From assembly GCA_050950645.1 (NCBI GenBank), contig JBMNHZ010000003.1, positions 1 to 64,000 on the forward strand: a DNA stretch of 64,000 bases, given 5' to 3'. Source of the stretch: BRH-c25 sp012519325. Its GTDB lineage: Bacteria; Bacillota; Clostridia; Lutisporales; Lutisporaceae. Position 1 is the first letter of the stretch. The number at the start of each line of letters is the position of its first letter. Made by a program: the position numbers and the translations under genes. The notes beneath the pieces are model-generated. The model worked only from the letters and a program-made list of their open reading frames with translations, was not told the origin of the DNA and did not search any database. Of the stretch, positions 50,064 to 59,576 are shown one piece after another.

Positions 50064-51152
50064 TTACCAGGGATTATAGTCGCCAACAAAGCCTTTCCAT
50101 GTGCCGGCTCGAACCTGATCGATAATATCCTGGGCAGCGTCAACATATTCGGCACCAACGAGATCTTTCTGCTCAACAACAATGGCTTCTCCAACTTTTT
50201 TGAAATCAATCATATCTGCATCGCCAATCGTGGAGAACTCGCATCCCTTTTCCTCATACATCGAAACAGCATTCTTTTCCATATCGGCGCATTCTCTGCC
50301 CATAAACTGAGCGTAGTCCATCAGAGCATCGTCGAGAATCTTTTGAGCTTCCGGATCGAGGCTTTCCCAATATTTTTGGTTGATGAGCGGGAACTGAAGG
50401 GTTGCACTGTTTCTATCCCAGAGATAGTATCCTGCGCCTTCATAGAACTTTGTGGTGTAGAACGCACGGGCGGTCGTTACAACACCGTCTATGGTACCCT
50501 GCTGTAAAGCAGTAAAGACCTCGGATACAGCCATCGGGGTGCAGCTGATTCCCATTTTCTCAAAGGATTTGAGCATGATAGGAGCAGTTGGAGTACGAAG
50601 CTTCAACCCTTTAAGGTCAGAAAGTTTCGTAACTTCTTTCTTCGTACCAACGCCCATCCAGCCATTGACCCATGGATAACCTATGTGAATACCCTTTGCT
50701 TCTGCCAATTTATTCAGGCTTTTCTGAACGTCGGAGTAGGCAACGGCCAAATACTCCTGGTTGTTATTATACATATACGGATAGTCATACAGATAGAACG
50801 CAGGGATACCTGCATTGGTGGCAAGTCCGTAACCAGGGTTATGGGTCTGCTGGATCGTACCTTCGATAACTTGGCTGCACGCCTCAGGTTCATTACTTGA
50901 GAAAGAAGCGTTAGCAAAGATGGTGACCTTGAATCTGCCGCTCTTCTCAAGAAGATCTTTCAGGTAAAGGTAACCTTTTTGGAAAAGATCTTCCTCGGAT
51001 TCAATGTGGGATATTTTGTATTCATACACTTTTTTGTCCGCAGCAGGTTCAGAGGGAGAAGCCGTGTTGTTGTTGGTGGTGGTCTTGGCGCATCCTGCTG
51101 CCAAAGAGACGATTAACACTGCTACTAGGATGATACTGAACAATTTCTTCAT
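50064..51152 (-). CDS. dctP: TRAP transporter substrate-binding lipoprotein
   Basis: 362 residues. A lipoprotein signal peptide (FSIILVAVLIVSLAAGCAKT) with the lipobox Cys, then a DctP-type periplasmic-binding fold: YKISHIESEEDLFQKGYLYLKDLLEKSG, GIHIGYPWVNGWMGVGTKKEVTKLSDLKGLKLRTPTAPIMLKSFEKMG and VFTALQQGTIDGVVTTARAFYTTKFYE. The Arg in GLKLRTP normally contacts the carboxylate of the ligand, so an organic acid substrate is likely. In a Gram-positive cell it would be anchored on the outer face of the membrane. Confidence 0.93.
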   Translation of the reverse strand: MKKLFSIILVAVLIVSLAAGCAKTTTNNNTASPSEPAADKKVYEYKISHIESEEDLFQKGYLYLKDLLEKSGRFKVTIFANASFSSNEPEACSQVIEGTIQQTHNPGYGLATNAGIPAFYLYDYPYMYNNNQEYLAVAYSDVQKSLNKLAEAKGIHIGYPWVNGWMGVGTKKEVTKLSDLKGLKLRTPTAPIMLKSFEKMGISCTPMAVSEVFTALQQGTIDGVVTTARAFYTTKFYEGAGYYLWDRNSATLQFPLINQKYWESLDPEAQKILDDALMDYAQFMGRECADMEKNAVSMYEEKGCEFSTIGDADMIDFKKVGEAIVVEQKDLVGAEYVDAAQDIIDQVRAGTWKGFVGDYNPW

Positions 51153-51325
51153 TTTTTTTCCCCTTTCAATTTTTTATGATAAGTTTTTATCGCCTGCTAT
51201 AAGCTAATCCTTTATCATGTATTCCCCCTTTCATGCGGAATATGTCCGCTATGTAAATCGCGAAAACCGTTTGTTCCCGCGTAGAATACAAATCAGATAT
51301 CAAATGAGTCTAACACATCCTCGCC

Positions 51326-51826
51326 TTAATGGGGATCGATATGATAGATATACTTTTTAACAAAATTGACAGCCATCCTGCTTATCATCATCGTATAGCA
51401 AGCCGGCACGGCCAACCATACATACCATAGCGGAAAAAATGTCGCAGCCCCAAACTGGCCCGTTGAACGAGCGTTGGCTGTATATCGGATTCCGTAATAC
51501 AAGATGATACCGGCAAGGACAAAGCATAACAGATCCCCTATAAGCTCAGCATATTTTCTGATCTTCTTGGGCCATACCATTATGGCAGAATCGACCCTAA
51601 TATGTTCATCGCCCTTCATAGCATAACTGCACCCAAGGAAAATGATCCAGACAAACATAAATCTTGCAGCCTCTTCACTCCATGTGGAGGCGCTTCCCAG
51701 CACATATCTTGTGAAAACCTGCCAGGTGAGGATAATACATGATAGAATGAGCAGTATCGCCCCAAGTACTGTTTCTACATTGTTGTAGATGGTGAGAAGT
51801 ACGCTCGTCTTTTTCTTTTTGTTCAA
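51326..51826 (-). CDS. dctQ: TRAP transporter small membrane subunit
   Basis: 166 residues from the TTG at 51826, with AAAGGAGG seven bases upstream; the GTG at 51844 overlaps that RBS. Four membrane segments, with the family pattern VLGAILLILSCIILTWQVFTRYVLG..STWSEEAARFMFVWIIFLGCSYAMKGDEHIRVD. Pairs with DctM to form the membrane part of the transporter; starts 27 bases after the dctM stop. Confidence 0.9.
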   Translation of the reverse strand: MNKKKKTSVLLTIYNNVETVLGAILLILSCIILTWQVFTRYVLGSASTWSEEAARFMFVWIIFLGCSYAMKGDEHIRVDSAIMVWPKKIRKYAELIGDLLCFVLAGIILYYGIRYTANARSTGQFGAATFFPLWYVWLAVPACYTMMISRMAVNFVKKYIYHIDPH

Positions 51827-51853
51827 AACGATTCCTCCTTTCACAATTATTCG

Positions 51854-53134
51854 TCACCTTATCAGGTGTGGAATGGCTAACGACAGCCAAGGGACAAATG
51901 TTATGATTAGTTGAGACGTAAAGGCTGCTATAAGAAGCGGTAACATCGGTTTAACTATCTCGGATACCTTAGCTCCGGAAATGCTGGATGCCACAAACAG
52001 GCTCTGACCGACTGGAGGCGTAGCAAGGCCTATACAGAGGTTGCAGACAAGAATAACTCCGAAATGGATTGGATCCACACCGAATTGCTTAACGATAGCC
52101 CAAAGAATAGGTGAAGTGATTATAACAGCGCTTGAAGTTTCCATTAGGCACCCGACTATCAAGAGGATAAGGTTTACAATCAACAACACGGCCACTTTGC
52201 TGTTTGTTACTGACATCACCCAATTTGAAACTGTATTCGGAAGATCGGCAATAACCATAACCCTGCCAAAAACGACAGCAAAGCCGAGGAGCGAAAGCGC
52301 AATACCTGTACTTTTCAAAGCTTTGATCACAATATTGGGGATATCTTTTATTGTGAATTCTTTATAGACAAAAAGGCCGAGTATAATGGATATATCCGTA
52401 GCGATGATAGCCGCCTCTGTCGGGGAAAACACACCACCATAGATACCTCCGAGAATAACAATCGGGACGCATAGTGACCATTTTGTCCTGTTTAAGGTAG
52501 CCAGCTTTTCCTTAAAGGACGCCCTGGGCCCTGTGGGATACCCTCTTTTTCTGGCTATAATATAATTTACAATCATAAGGGATAAGCCGATGAGGATACC
52601 CGGCAGAATGCCTGCCGCAAAAAGCTGGGTAACGGATACATTGAGAATGATCGCAAAAAGGATAAAGGATATGCTGGGCGGGATAATCGGACCCAACGAA
52701 CTTGCTGTCGCAGTCAATGCCGCTGCATAACCGCGATCATATTTTTGTTCAATCATTGTGGGAATCATAAAGCCTCCAATAGCCGCACATGTCGCAACAC
52801 CCGAGCCGGACAGCGCCGAAAAAAACATGCAGGACAGGACGGTTACCATACCCAGCCCACCTCTCATATGGCCAACCTGTGAATTGGCAAAGTCTACTAT
52901 GCGCCTCGACACACCTCCGGCCGACATAAATTCACCTGCTAAGATAAAGAACGGTACGGCGATCAGCGGAAAATTATCGGCTGAATTGCAAAGGCCGCTC
53001 ACAATATTTATATAATCAAAAATCTGACCGGTAGAAACGCATGCGATAATTGCCAGGCCAATTGCCATAAAAATCGGTACGCCAAGAAACAGCATTCCGA
53101 AAAACACAACAATCAGCAGTAAGTTTATTGACAT
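51854..53134 (-). CDS. dctM: TRAP transporter large membrane subunit
   Basis: 426 residues, about 11-12 membrane segments, normal DctM length. Family motifs: FFGMLFLGVPIFMAIGLA, PFFILAGEFMSAGGVSRRIVDFA, GGLGMVTVLSCMFFSALSGSGVATCAAIGGFMIP, SSLGPIIPPSISFILFAI and ILVCNLCIGLATPPVGQSLFVASSISG. Imports the DctP ligand driven by a sodium or proton gradient. A gap of about 265 bases upstream separates it from the flavin oxidoreductase gene and could hold a second promoter; a TATAAT is visible there on the minus strand. Confidence 0.94.
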   Translation of the reverse strand: MSINLLLIVVFFGMLFLGVPIFMAIGLAIIACVSTGQIFDYINIVSGLCNSADNFPLIAVPFFILAGEFMSAGGVSRRIVDFANSQVGHMRGGLGMVTVLSCMFFSALSGSGVATCAAIGGFMIPTMIEQKYDRGYAAALTATASSLGPIIPPSISFILFAIILNVSVTQLFAAGILPGILIGLSLMIVNYIIARKRGYPTGPRASFKEKLATLNRTKWSLCVPIVILGGIYGGVFSPTEAAIIATDISIILGLFVYKEFTIKDIPNIVIKALKSTGIALSLLGFAVVFGRVMVIADLPNTVSNWVMSVTNSKVAVLLIVNLILLIVGCLMETSSAVIITSPILWAIVKQFGVDPIHFGVILVCNLCIGLATPPVGQSLFVASSISGAKVSEIVKPMLPLLIAAFTSQLIITFVPWLSLAIPHLIR

Positions 53135-53399
53135 TTCAAATCAGCACCCTTCATAATGATCTTTATTAGAAAAATGGAGCTCTGTTTCTTTATCCATTCT
53201 AGAACACAGCATCACAATATGGCAGTCTTTCGTTTTGCGGAAACTATACCAAAATTTTCACAGTCATATGTTTTGCCGCTTTTCCAATTTGTTTTTATGT
53301 ATAATCTATTATACTCTTACACTTTGGGATTACGCTTTTTACACCGTTCCGGCATAACCTCATCCTTACTAAAGGAGGAAGGGCATATCCTTTTCCATT
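53135..53399. other. Gap between the flavin oxidoreductase and TRAP genes
   Basis: No gene seen. On the minus strand a TATAAT (about 53310-53315) lacks a clear -35 partner. This is the largest gap inside the catabolic cluster, so an internal promoter for the transporter genes is plausible. Confidence 0.35.
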
Positions 53400-55313
53400 C
53401 TATAGAAGCCGTGCGGCGTGGAAGCCCTCATGAACCGCCGTGTAGACCTTGCGGGGACTGACGCAATCTCCTATTACCTTCAATTCCTTGACCTTGTCCA
53501 GGAGTTGCATTTCCAGGCTGTCTTCGGGTTTAAACCCGCAAGCCAGAACAACATTATCGCAAAGCAATTCTTCCTTTGTCCCCTGACAGCTGATAATGCA
53601 TCTGTCTTCCTTCACTTCACAAAGCTGCGTACCGAGACAGATTTTAATATTGCTTTCGCTCAACAACCGTTTAAGCATCTGCTCATTATTTCTGTTAAGT
53701 ACTTCTCCAGGAATCAGCCTATCCATCATTTCAATAATTGTAACCTCTTTCCCCTTTTTATCCAGCATCAGCGCTGTTTCACAGCCGACAAGCCCGCCGC
53801 CGATTACTGCTATTCTCTTTCCTACAGATTCTTTCTCTGTCAGCACATCATAAGCAATCTTAGTGCTGCTCCCTATTATGCCTGGAATAGGAGGATAAAA
53901 AGGTTTTGCTCCTACCGCTAATACTACCATGTCGGCATCGTAGGCTATAATTTCATCAGCACTGGCCCGTTTAGAAAGTTCGACTTTGACGCTGCTCCTT
54001 TTAAGTCTCCCAATCAGATAATCAAGGTATTTCTGAACATCTTTCTTGAACTCGGGAGCTGCAGCAGCACGGAGATTCCCGCCCAGCACCGACCTCTGTT
54101 CCCACAACTCTACGGCATGCCCTCGTTCCGCTGCGTCGACAGCACATTCCATACCGCCCGGACCGCCTCCTATTACAAGCAGCTTTTTAGGATTATTCGC
54201 AGCTGTAAGAAAATAATCCTTTTCATGTCCGCAATAAGGATTGACAGCACACATCAAGTATTTCCCCTGATGCATTCCCAAATGGCATTCGTTGCAGTAA
54301 ATGCAGCTGCGTATCTCATCATATCTTCCGCTCTTAACTTTGTTAGGCCAGTCAGGATCAGCAATCGCCTGTTTCCCAAGAGCTATAAAATCCGTTTTTC
54401 CCTCCTGAAGCACGGACTCCGCAATTTCCGGATCTCCAAGCTTTCCATCACAAAACACCGGAATATTGACTTCCTTCTTAACCATCTCAGCAAGATGAAC
54501 TTTGGATGCTTCGCGGTTATAGACCGTAGTAATTTGGTAGTAGTACTGCTCGTAGCTGCCGTGGTCAACGTGTAAGGCGGCAACTCCTGCCTGTTCGAGA
54601 ATTTTTGCGATTTTCAAACCTTCCTGCACAGGTTTGCCTTCCGGAATTTCGTGCGTAACAGTAAACTTGAAAATGATTGGAAAGCTGTTTCCACAGGTCT
54701 TTTTTACCTCTTCAATCATTTCTAGCGGAAACCTCATGCGGTTTTCAAGACTGCCTCCATATTCATCAGTTCTGTTGTTCCAAAGACTGGTCATGAATTG
54801 ATCAATCAAATACCCTCCGTATCCCTGAAACTCCACAGCATCAGCTCCGGCAGTTTTTGCAAGAAACGCAGTGTACCCGACTTTCTTGACAAGATCGTGG
54901 ATCTGCTCCACTGAAAACGGCTTACAGATCAAATCCGGAAACCAGCATGACGGTACCGCGCTGGCTGCGTAAGGGGGAGTGTTTGGATCAGAGTAGCCCA
55001 TACGACCGCATCCTGGACTGATCTGGACACAAACCTTTGCGCCATACTGATGACATTCATCAATCAGCGCCTCAAGGCGTCCAACCTTATGAAAATTATC
55101 CAGCATATTGTTGGGGCGTGTCTCATACTTATCCGTAGCAATATTACAAGCCAGAATAATAAGCCCAAAACCGCCCTTAGCGCGTTCGACATAATAGTCT
55201 TTTGACTGTGTTGAAAATCCTCCGTCCACATCAGAGCTTGTTCCCATCGGGCTCATGATTATTCTGTTTTTCAGTTTCATGCTGCCAATGGCTGTCCTCT
55301 CAAAAAGCTTCAT
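53400..55313 (-). CDS. NADH:flavin oxidoreductase/FeS protein (2,4-dienoyl-CoA reductase-like)
   Basis: 637 residues. The N-terminal old-yellow-enzyme TIM barrel (about 1-330) begins LFERTAIGSMKLKNRIIMSPMGTSSDVDGG and includes VEFQGYGGYLIDQFMTSLWNNRTDEYGGSLENRMRFPLEM. A cysteine cluster for [4Fe-4S] follows (CIYCNECHLGMHQGKYLMCAVNPYCG). The C-terminal half is an FAD/NAD(P) reductase with LLVIGGGPGGMECAVDAAERGHAVELWEQ and RIAVIGGGLVGCETALMLDKKGKEVTIIE. Relatives reduce enoyl, dienoyl or enone double bonds. In this cluster it could reduce an unsaturated intermediate left by a dehydratase; the substrate is not known. Confidence 0.9.
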   Translation of the reverse strand: MKLFERTAIGSMKLKNRIIMSPMGTSSDVDGGFSTQSKDYYVERAKGGFGLIILACNIATDKYETRPNNMLDNFHKVGRLEALIDECHQYGAKVCVQISPGCGRMGYSDPNTPPYAASAVPSCWFPDLICKPFSVEQIHDLVKKVGYTAFLAKTAGADAVEFQGYGGYLIDQFMTSLWNNRTDEYGGSLENRMRFPLEMIEEVKKTCGNSFPIIFKFTVTHEIPEGKPVQEGLKIAKILEQAGVAALHVDHGSYEQYYYQITTVYNREASKVHLAEMVKKEVNIPVFCDGKLGDPEIAESVLQEGKTDFIALGKQAIADPDWPNKVKSGRYDEIRSCIYCNECHLGMHQGKYLMCAVNPYCGHEKDYFLTAANNPKKLLVIGGGPGGMECAVDAAERGHAVELWEQRSVLGGNLRAAAAPEFKKDVQKYLDYLIGRLKRSSVKVELSKRASADEIIAYDADMVVLAVGAKPFYPPIPGIIGSSTKIAYDVLTEKESVGKRIAVIGGGLVGCETALMLDKKGKEVTIIEMMDRLIPGEVLNRNNEQMLKRLLSESNIKICLGTQLCEVKEDRCIISCQGTKEELLCDNVVLACGFKPEDSLEMQLLDKVKELKVIGDCVSPRKVYTAVHEGFHAARLL

Positions 55314-55348
55314 TATTATTTCCTCCTAAAGACAGAACTATGGTATCG

Positions 55349-56413
55349 CTAATCAAAAGTCACAATGCCTTTCATGAATCCTGCAGGCGGCTTTATGAGC
55401 CATTCGTAACCGACCGAGACATCTCTGAAAGGTATAGAATGCGTCACCATCTCGTCAATCGGCAAACGCCCGTCAACAAAAGACTCTATGCCCTCCACAT
55501 GATTGGCACACGGGTCGATACCGAACATGGGGTGCACTGAATGCAGTGTACAGGCTTTCAGCATAAGGTTTGTTCCCAGGCTGCGCGGAAATAGTTCTTC
55601 CTTGCCGTAAACGGACGGTATAAGCACTTTACCGTGACCTTGATAAGGCTCGGTATGCCACGCACCTTTGTGGGCCGGCTTGACAAGCTTCAGTGCGGTG
55701 TCAAGCCCTTTTATGCTTCCTGTGATCTCAACAACCACGTCGTAAAAATTGCCACTGGTAAGGTGATAGGCTGCTTCTTCCGGATCCTCTTTTAAGGAGT
55801 TGATCGTAGATGTTGCGCCATATTTTTTTGCGATTTCGAGCTTCTCTTCAACAATATCTACTGCCGTTAGCTCTTTAGCAGCGCTTTTTCTCAGCCCGGC
55901 AATGGCGAGGATGCCCATGATGCCGCACCCAACCACCGCAATTCTCTGACCGTATTCACAGCTCGCAGCCTTGACGATGTTGACTGTACACTCTAATGGC
56001 TCGGAAAGGCAAAGTTTAAAATCCTTATCCGTTTCCGGGATCTTGAAAATCATTGTGGAGCCGGTGGGAATATCAGCGTTTTTGATATACTGGTAATCCC
56101 TAACGCAGCCGCGGACGCGGCCAGCCACTTTATCCCCAACTTTGAAACGCTTGACATTGATTCCGCATTCAACGACCACTGCAACGGCCTCATGCCCGAT
56201 TCCGGCGGGATATTTTGGAACTTCCGTACTGGTACGGTATCCGTACGGAGATGTGGTTGTACCACCATTGCCGAGATATGCCGGCAATTCAGAATGACAA
56301 AGTCCGACCGACACCATCTTTATGATCATGTCGTTTTCACCGACAGGCGGAAGATCTTCCTCAATGAATTCGATCGTGCGAGGCGCTGTTAAAATGGCAA
56401 CTTTAGCTCTCAT
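55349..56413 (-). CDS. Zinc-type medium-chain alcohol dehydrogenase (first)
   Basis: 354 residues. The N-terminal GroES-like domain has the catalytic-zinc Cys in SVGLCHSELPAYLG and the GHE motif in GIGHEAVAVVVECG. The Rossmann domain has RIAVVGCGIMGILAIAGLRKS with the nucleotide-binding acidic residue in AVDIVEEKLEIAKKYGA. No structural-zinc Cys4 lobe is visible, unlike the neighbour at 57879. Probably oxidises a secondary hydroxyl or reduces a ketone of the cluster's substrate. Follows the PrpD gene by 32 bases. Confidence 0.9.
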   Translation of the reverse strand: MRAKVAILTAPRTIEFIEEDLPPVGENDMIIKMVSVGLCHSELPAYLGNGGTTTSPYGYRTSTEVPKYPAGIGHEAVAVVVECGINVKRFKVGDKVAGRVRGCVRDYQYIKNADIPTGSTMIFKIPETDKDFKLCLSEPLECTVNIVKAASCEYGQRIAVVGCGIMGILAIAGLRKSAAKELTAVDIVEEKLEIAKKYGATSTINSLKEDPEEAAYHLTSGNFYDVVVEITGSIKGLDTALKLVKPAHKGAWHTEPYQGHGKVLIPSVYGKEELFPRSLGTNLMLKACTLHSVHPMFGIDPCANHVEGIESFVDGRLPIDEMVTHSIPFRDVSVGYEWLIKPPAGFMKGIVTFD

Positions 56414-56445
56414 TCTTTTTCCTCCTCATAACAGTTCTTACCTAT

Positions 56446-57836
56446 TCAAATTACAGCATCGTTAATTGCATCCAGCATGTTCCGGACATGATCCAGCTTG
56501 TCGATGCCGAACACGTTATCCCACACTTGTTTTAACTTGTTCTTATTGCAAGCCCGGGAAATACAACTGTTAAATTTAGTCATGACCTCCTGCTGCGTCA
56601 TCATGTTGGCAGGATCACCCTTAGCATAAACGACCCAATCCTGCAACACTCTGCCGTCTTTAAGATGGATTTTAACAATGCTGTCATATTTCCCGTTGTT
56701 ATACATTCCTCCGGCAATACTGTCGTCAATCTTGATCAAGATTTTCTTCATAAGCTCCAAGACTTTCGGATCTTCAATATCCGTGCCGTCAAAATCTTCA
56801 AGCGTAATATTCCCTTTTATAAGCGCGACAGCTACGTTATATTGTATGCTAAATTTCCCCTGAAGCTTTGTTTTCGGATTCGTGTACTTGAGACAATCAA
56901 AGCTTACCGGCTGAACCAGGCATTCAACCTTTTCCACATCGGCTGCAGTAAAGGAATATTTTGTCTTTAGATTCTGAACCGCGTTAATTGCGCTATGATT
57001 CTGTCTGCAGCAAGGCCATGGTTTCATACTTAAGCCGGGGTCAATAAAGGCAGAAACGCCCTCTTCTATTGCTTTCTTTACATCACTGATATCTATTGTC
57101 TTTACCGTTACATGGGCGAACCCTTCGCTGCTCTCCATGATGGCAGGATTGGATATATATCCCCGTTTTGCAATCTGCGCTGCAAAAAACGCTTTTGCTC
57201 CGGTCCTGCCGGCGTGCAGAGGCTTTACCATTGTACCGAAATTACCTTTCAACCCTGAGGACTCACTCGCTGCGATACCAAGTGCATTGACCAACTGGCT
57301 TTCTGTGAGGCCAAACAGTCTGCCCACGGCCGCCGTTGCACCAAAAATACCCAGTGTGGCAGTAGCATGCCAGCCTATGGAATAATACCTTGCATCTTTG
57401 TTAAAACCAATGCCTATCAGCTTCAGCACTTCTATACCCGTAACATATGCCCTCAGCGTCTCTTCACCCGTAGCTCCTACGATTTCCGCAGCAGCTAAAA
57501 CCGCGGGCAGAACCGCAACGGACGGATGTCCGTCTATGGAAACCAAAACATCATCCACATCATGAAAATGAGCGGAAATACCATTAATGATTATGGCATT
57601 GTAAGGGTCTGTCTTTGTGTCTTTTTTACCCACCACGGAGCATATTGGCTTTCCTCCGAACTCAGCTGCATAATCGATTGCTATACTACTTGGTATTTCA
57701 TTGGCACCTGCGATAATACACCCTACAGTGTCGGTAAAAAAGATCTTTGCATTATCCCATGCCTTTTCGGGAATATCCTCCCGCTTCAGACTGAGGGCAT
57801 AATGTGAAATAATCTCATTGAATGTAACCGTCTCAT
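56446..57836 (-). pseudogene. MmgE/PrpD family protein, frameshift at the start codon
   Basis: The MmgE/PrpD frame is complete from NEIISHYALSLKREDIPEKAWDNAKIFFTDTVGC through DVDDVLVSIDGHPSVAVLPAVLAAAEIVGA, GWHATATLGIFGATAAVGRLFGL, ALGIAASESSGLKGNFGTMVKPLHAGRTGAKAFFAAQIAKRG and MKPWPCCRQNHSAI to the stop. However, the only well-placed start (ATG at 57834-57836, after AAGGAGGTGAGG) reads into another frame and stops after 16 codons. One base added within ATGAGACGG would join it to the family frame. Without that, a GTG at 57636 would give 396 residues lacking about 67. Members are 2-methylcitrate dehydratase-like or related lyases/isomerases. The gene lies between two dehydrogenases of the cluster. 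Confidence 0.7.
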
Positions 57837-57878
57837 CCTCACCTCCTTTTAATATGTCCGCTCCCGGAAAAGTAAATT

Positions 57879-58955
57879 TCAGACTAAAGAAATGACATCT
57901 TCAATCCCGGGCTTAAGCAGGATCTTGATATTGTTGCCGGTTTTGTTGGTAGACTCCTCAATCGCCTCGGCTATCCGGTTCAGCGGCCAGATACTGGTTA
58001 TGATTTTCGCAAGCTCGTTGTTGATTGTCCCGCGGTTTATCAATTCGACGGCTTCATGGAAATCGTTCAAATGGTGCATGTTGACACATATCATATCAAT
58101 TTCTTTCCTGGCAATATCTCCGAAACGGATATTCCGGTTAGGGTTCGGCAGGCCCACAGGGATCAGTCTGCCATGGGGAGCAACTGCATCAAAGGCAAGG
58201 TCCCAGCCGGCCTGGGAGCCGGATACCTCGTATACAAAGGGCATTCCGTTCTCGGTGGTATTGCGCACTATCGCCATGACATCCTCTTTCATGGGATTAT
58301 ATGCTTCAAAGCCCATCGACTTCAGCAGTTCTATGCGCTTTTCACTTACTTCTGAATAGACAATACGCAAGGCACCATTGTGCCGCGCCAGAATTCCGAT
58401 CAGTATCCCAATAGCGCCGCCGCCGATAATCATGGCTGTGTCCCCCATCCCGATGCCGCTGTTGCGCACATCATACACCGCCACAGCTAGTGGCTCTGCA
58501 AGAGTGGCTACCAACGGATCAACTCCCTCCGAAATGGGAAACAATTTGTCAATATCTCTTTCGAAGTATTCCCCGAAGGTGCCGCCCGGTCTACGGATGG
58601 ATCCAAACATAGCAGAACATATGCTGAAGCGGCCTTCCATACACTGGTCACAAACACCACAGGGCTTGTTCTGTGGTCCTACCACAAGGTCTCCCACCTT
58701 TATGCGCGTGGGAAGATTATCCAGGTTATTGATTTCGACAACCGTGCCTAAGTATTCATGACCGTATACGCGAGGTTCCTCCGGGCTTGCACCGTAAGCA
58801 TTGCGCATAACATGCCCGGGATCACCTCCGCAGATTGCTGCATATTCCAATTTTACAAGGGCCTGGCCTGGTTTAGGAACAGGCTTTTCTATTTCAGTAA
58901 ATGATGCCTGGGCAGGCCCGGTAACTACAAATCCCTTCAAAGCAACATCCTCCAA
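57879..58955 (-). CDS. Zinc-type medium-chain dehydrogenase (second)
   Basis: 358 residues. Catalytic-zinc segment AAICGGDPGHVM and GHE in VYGHEYLGTVVE; the structural-zinc cysteines are present (PCGVCDQCMEGRFSIC). The Rossmann motif MIIGGGAIGILIGILARHNGA is followed by an acidic residue in VYSEVSEKRIELLKSMGFE, suggesting NAD preference. The type is close to threonine/sorbitol dehydrogenases. The start could be a few codons later (ALKGFVV); the listed one is the longest. Part of the catabolic cluster. Confidence 0.9.
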   Translation of the reverse strand: MEDVALKGFVVTGPAQASFTEIEKPVPKPGQALVKLEYAAICGGDPGHVMRNAYGASPEEPRVYGHEYLGTVVEINNLDNLPTRIKVGDLVVGPQNKPCGVCDQCMEGRFSICSAMFGSIRRPGGTFGEYFERDIDKLFPISEGVDPLVATLAEPLAVAVYDVRNSGIGMGDTAMIIGGGAIGILIGILARHNGALRIVYSEVSEKRIELLKSMGFEAYNPMKEDVMAIVRNTTENGMPFVYEVSGSQAGWDLAFDAVAPHGRLIPVGLPNPNRNIRFGDIARKEIDMICVNMHHLNDFHEAVELINRGTINNELAKIITSIWPLNRIAEAIEESTNKTGNNIKILLKPGIEDVISLV

Positions 58956-59024
58956 TCTAACATGCCTTCCATACCTTTAATCGTCGGATATGAACTCAGG
59001 CCATTTTGCTTGTCTTCTGTCCAA

Positions 59025-59549
59025 CTAATCGATAGCCTCGATAGCATAATCAAGACTGCCTCCCTTTAAAAGTTTGCCTGCAATTTCCCGACTGGTATCG
59101 TCAGCACCTTTTATTCCGTAAAAACATATCTGATCCCGTATGAGATCACAAATATGACAGTTCAGCGGTTCCTCCAGGATGCCGATGACTGCGACCCGTC
59201 CGCCGCGCTTCGCAGTTTTGATTATTGCCTCGTAGGCATCCACAGTCCCCTGAGTCTCAAATATTAAATCAAACTTCCTCTTGCCTGTAATGCGCTTTGC
59301 CATATCCGCAGGATCTTCTTTCCTGTAATGGTAGACTTCAAATCCGAGCAACTTTGCCTTTTTTTCCTGCTCATTATCGATTACGCCCAACACCACGCTG
59401 GCCGCGCCGGTATTTTTTGCAACCGCACCGATCATAATTGAAAGAGGGTCGCATCCGGTCACAAGCACATGCTTGCCATAACTAAACTGGCATTTTCTAA
59501 GTGCATATACAGCTTGCGCTGCTAATTCCATTTGCTTTGCGTTATTCAA
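59025..59549 (-). CDS. Stand-alone cofactor-binding half of a medium-chain dehydrogenase
   Basis: 174 residues from a TTG at 59549 with GGAGAGG six bases upstream. It corresponds only to the Rossmann part of an MDR protein: HVLVTGCDPLSIMIGAVAKNTGAASVVLGVIDNEQEKKAKLLGFEVYHY, then KFDLIFETQGTVDAYEAIIKTAKRGGRVAVIGI. The GroES-like catalytic domain with zinc ligands is absent, and only 28 bases separate it from the transketolase gene upstream. The glycine motif is unusual (GCDPLS in place of GxGxxG). It is either a remnant that kept its RBS or a protein that works with another subunit. Confidence 0.7.
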   Translation of the reverse strand: MNNAKQMELAAQAVYALRKCQFSYGKHVLVTGCDPLSIMIGAVAKNTGAASVVLGVIDNEQEKKAKLLGFEVYHYRKEDPADMAKRITGKRKFDLIFETQGTVDAYEAIIKTAKRGGRVAVIGILEEPLNCHICDLIRDQICFYGIKGADDTSREIAGKLLKGGSLDYAIEAID

Positions 59550-59576
59550 GCTTAACCTCTCCCTACCATAAAAATA

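Noticed and set aside
51675..51890. 71-codon frame overlapping dctQ and dctM
   Set aside because: Out of frame with both clear TRAP subunits and without its own RBS.
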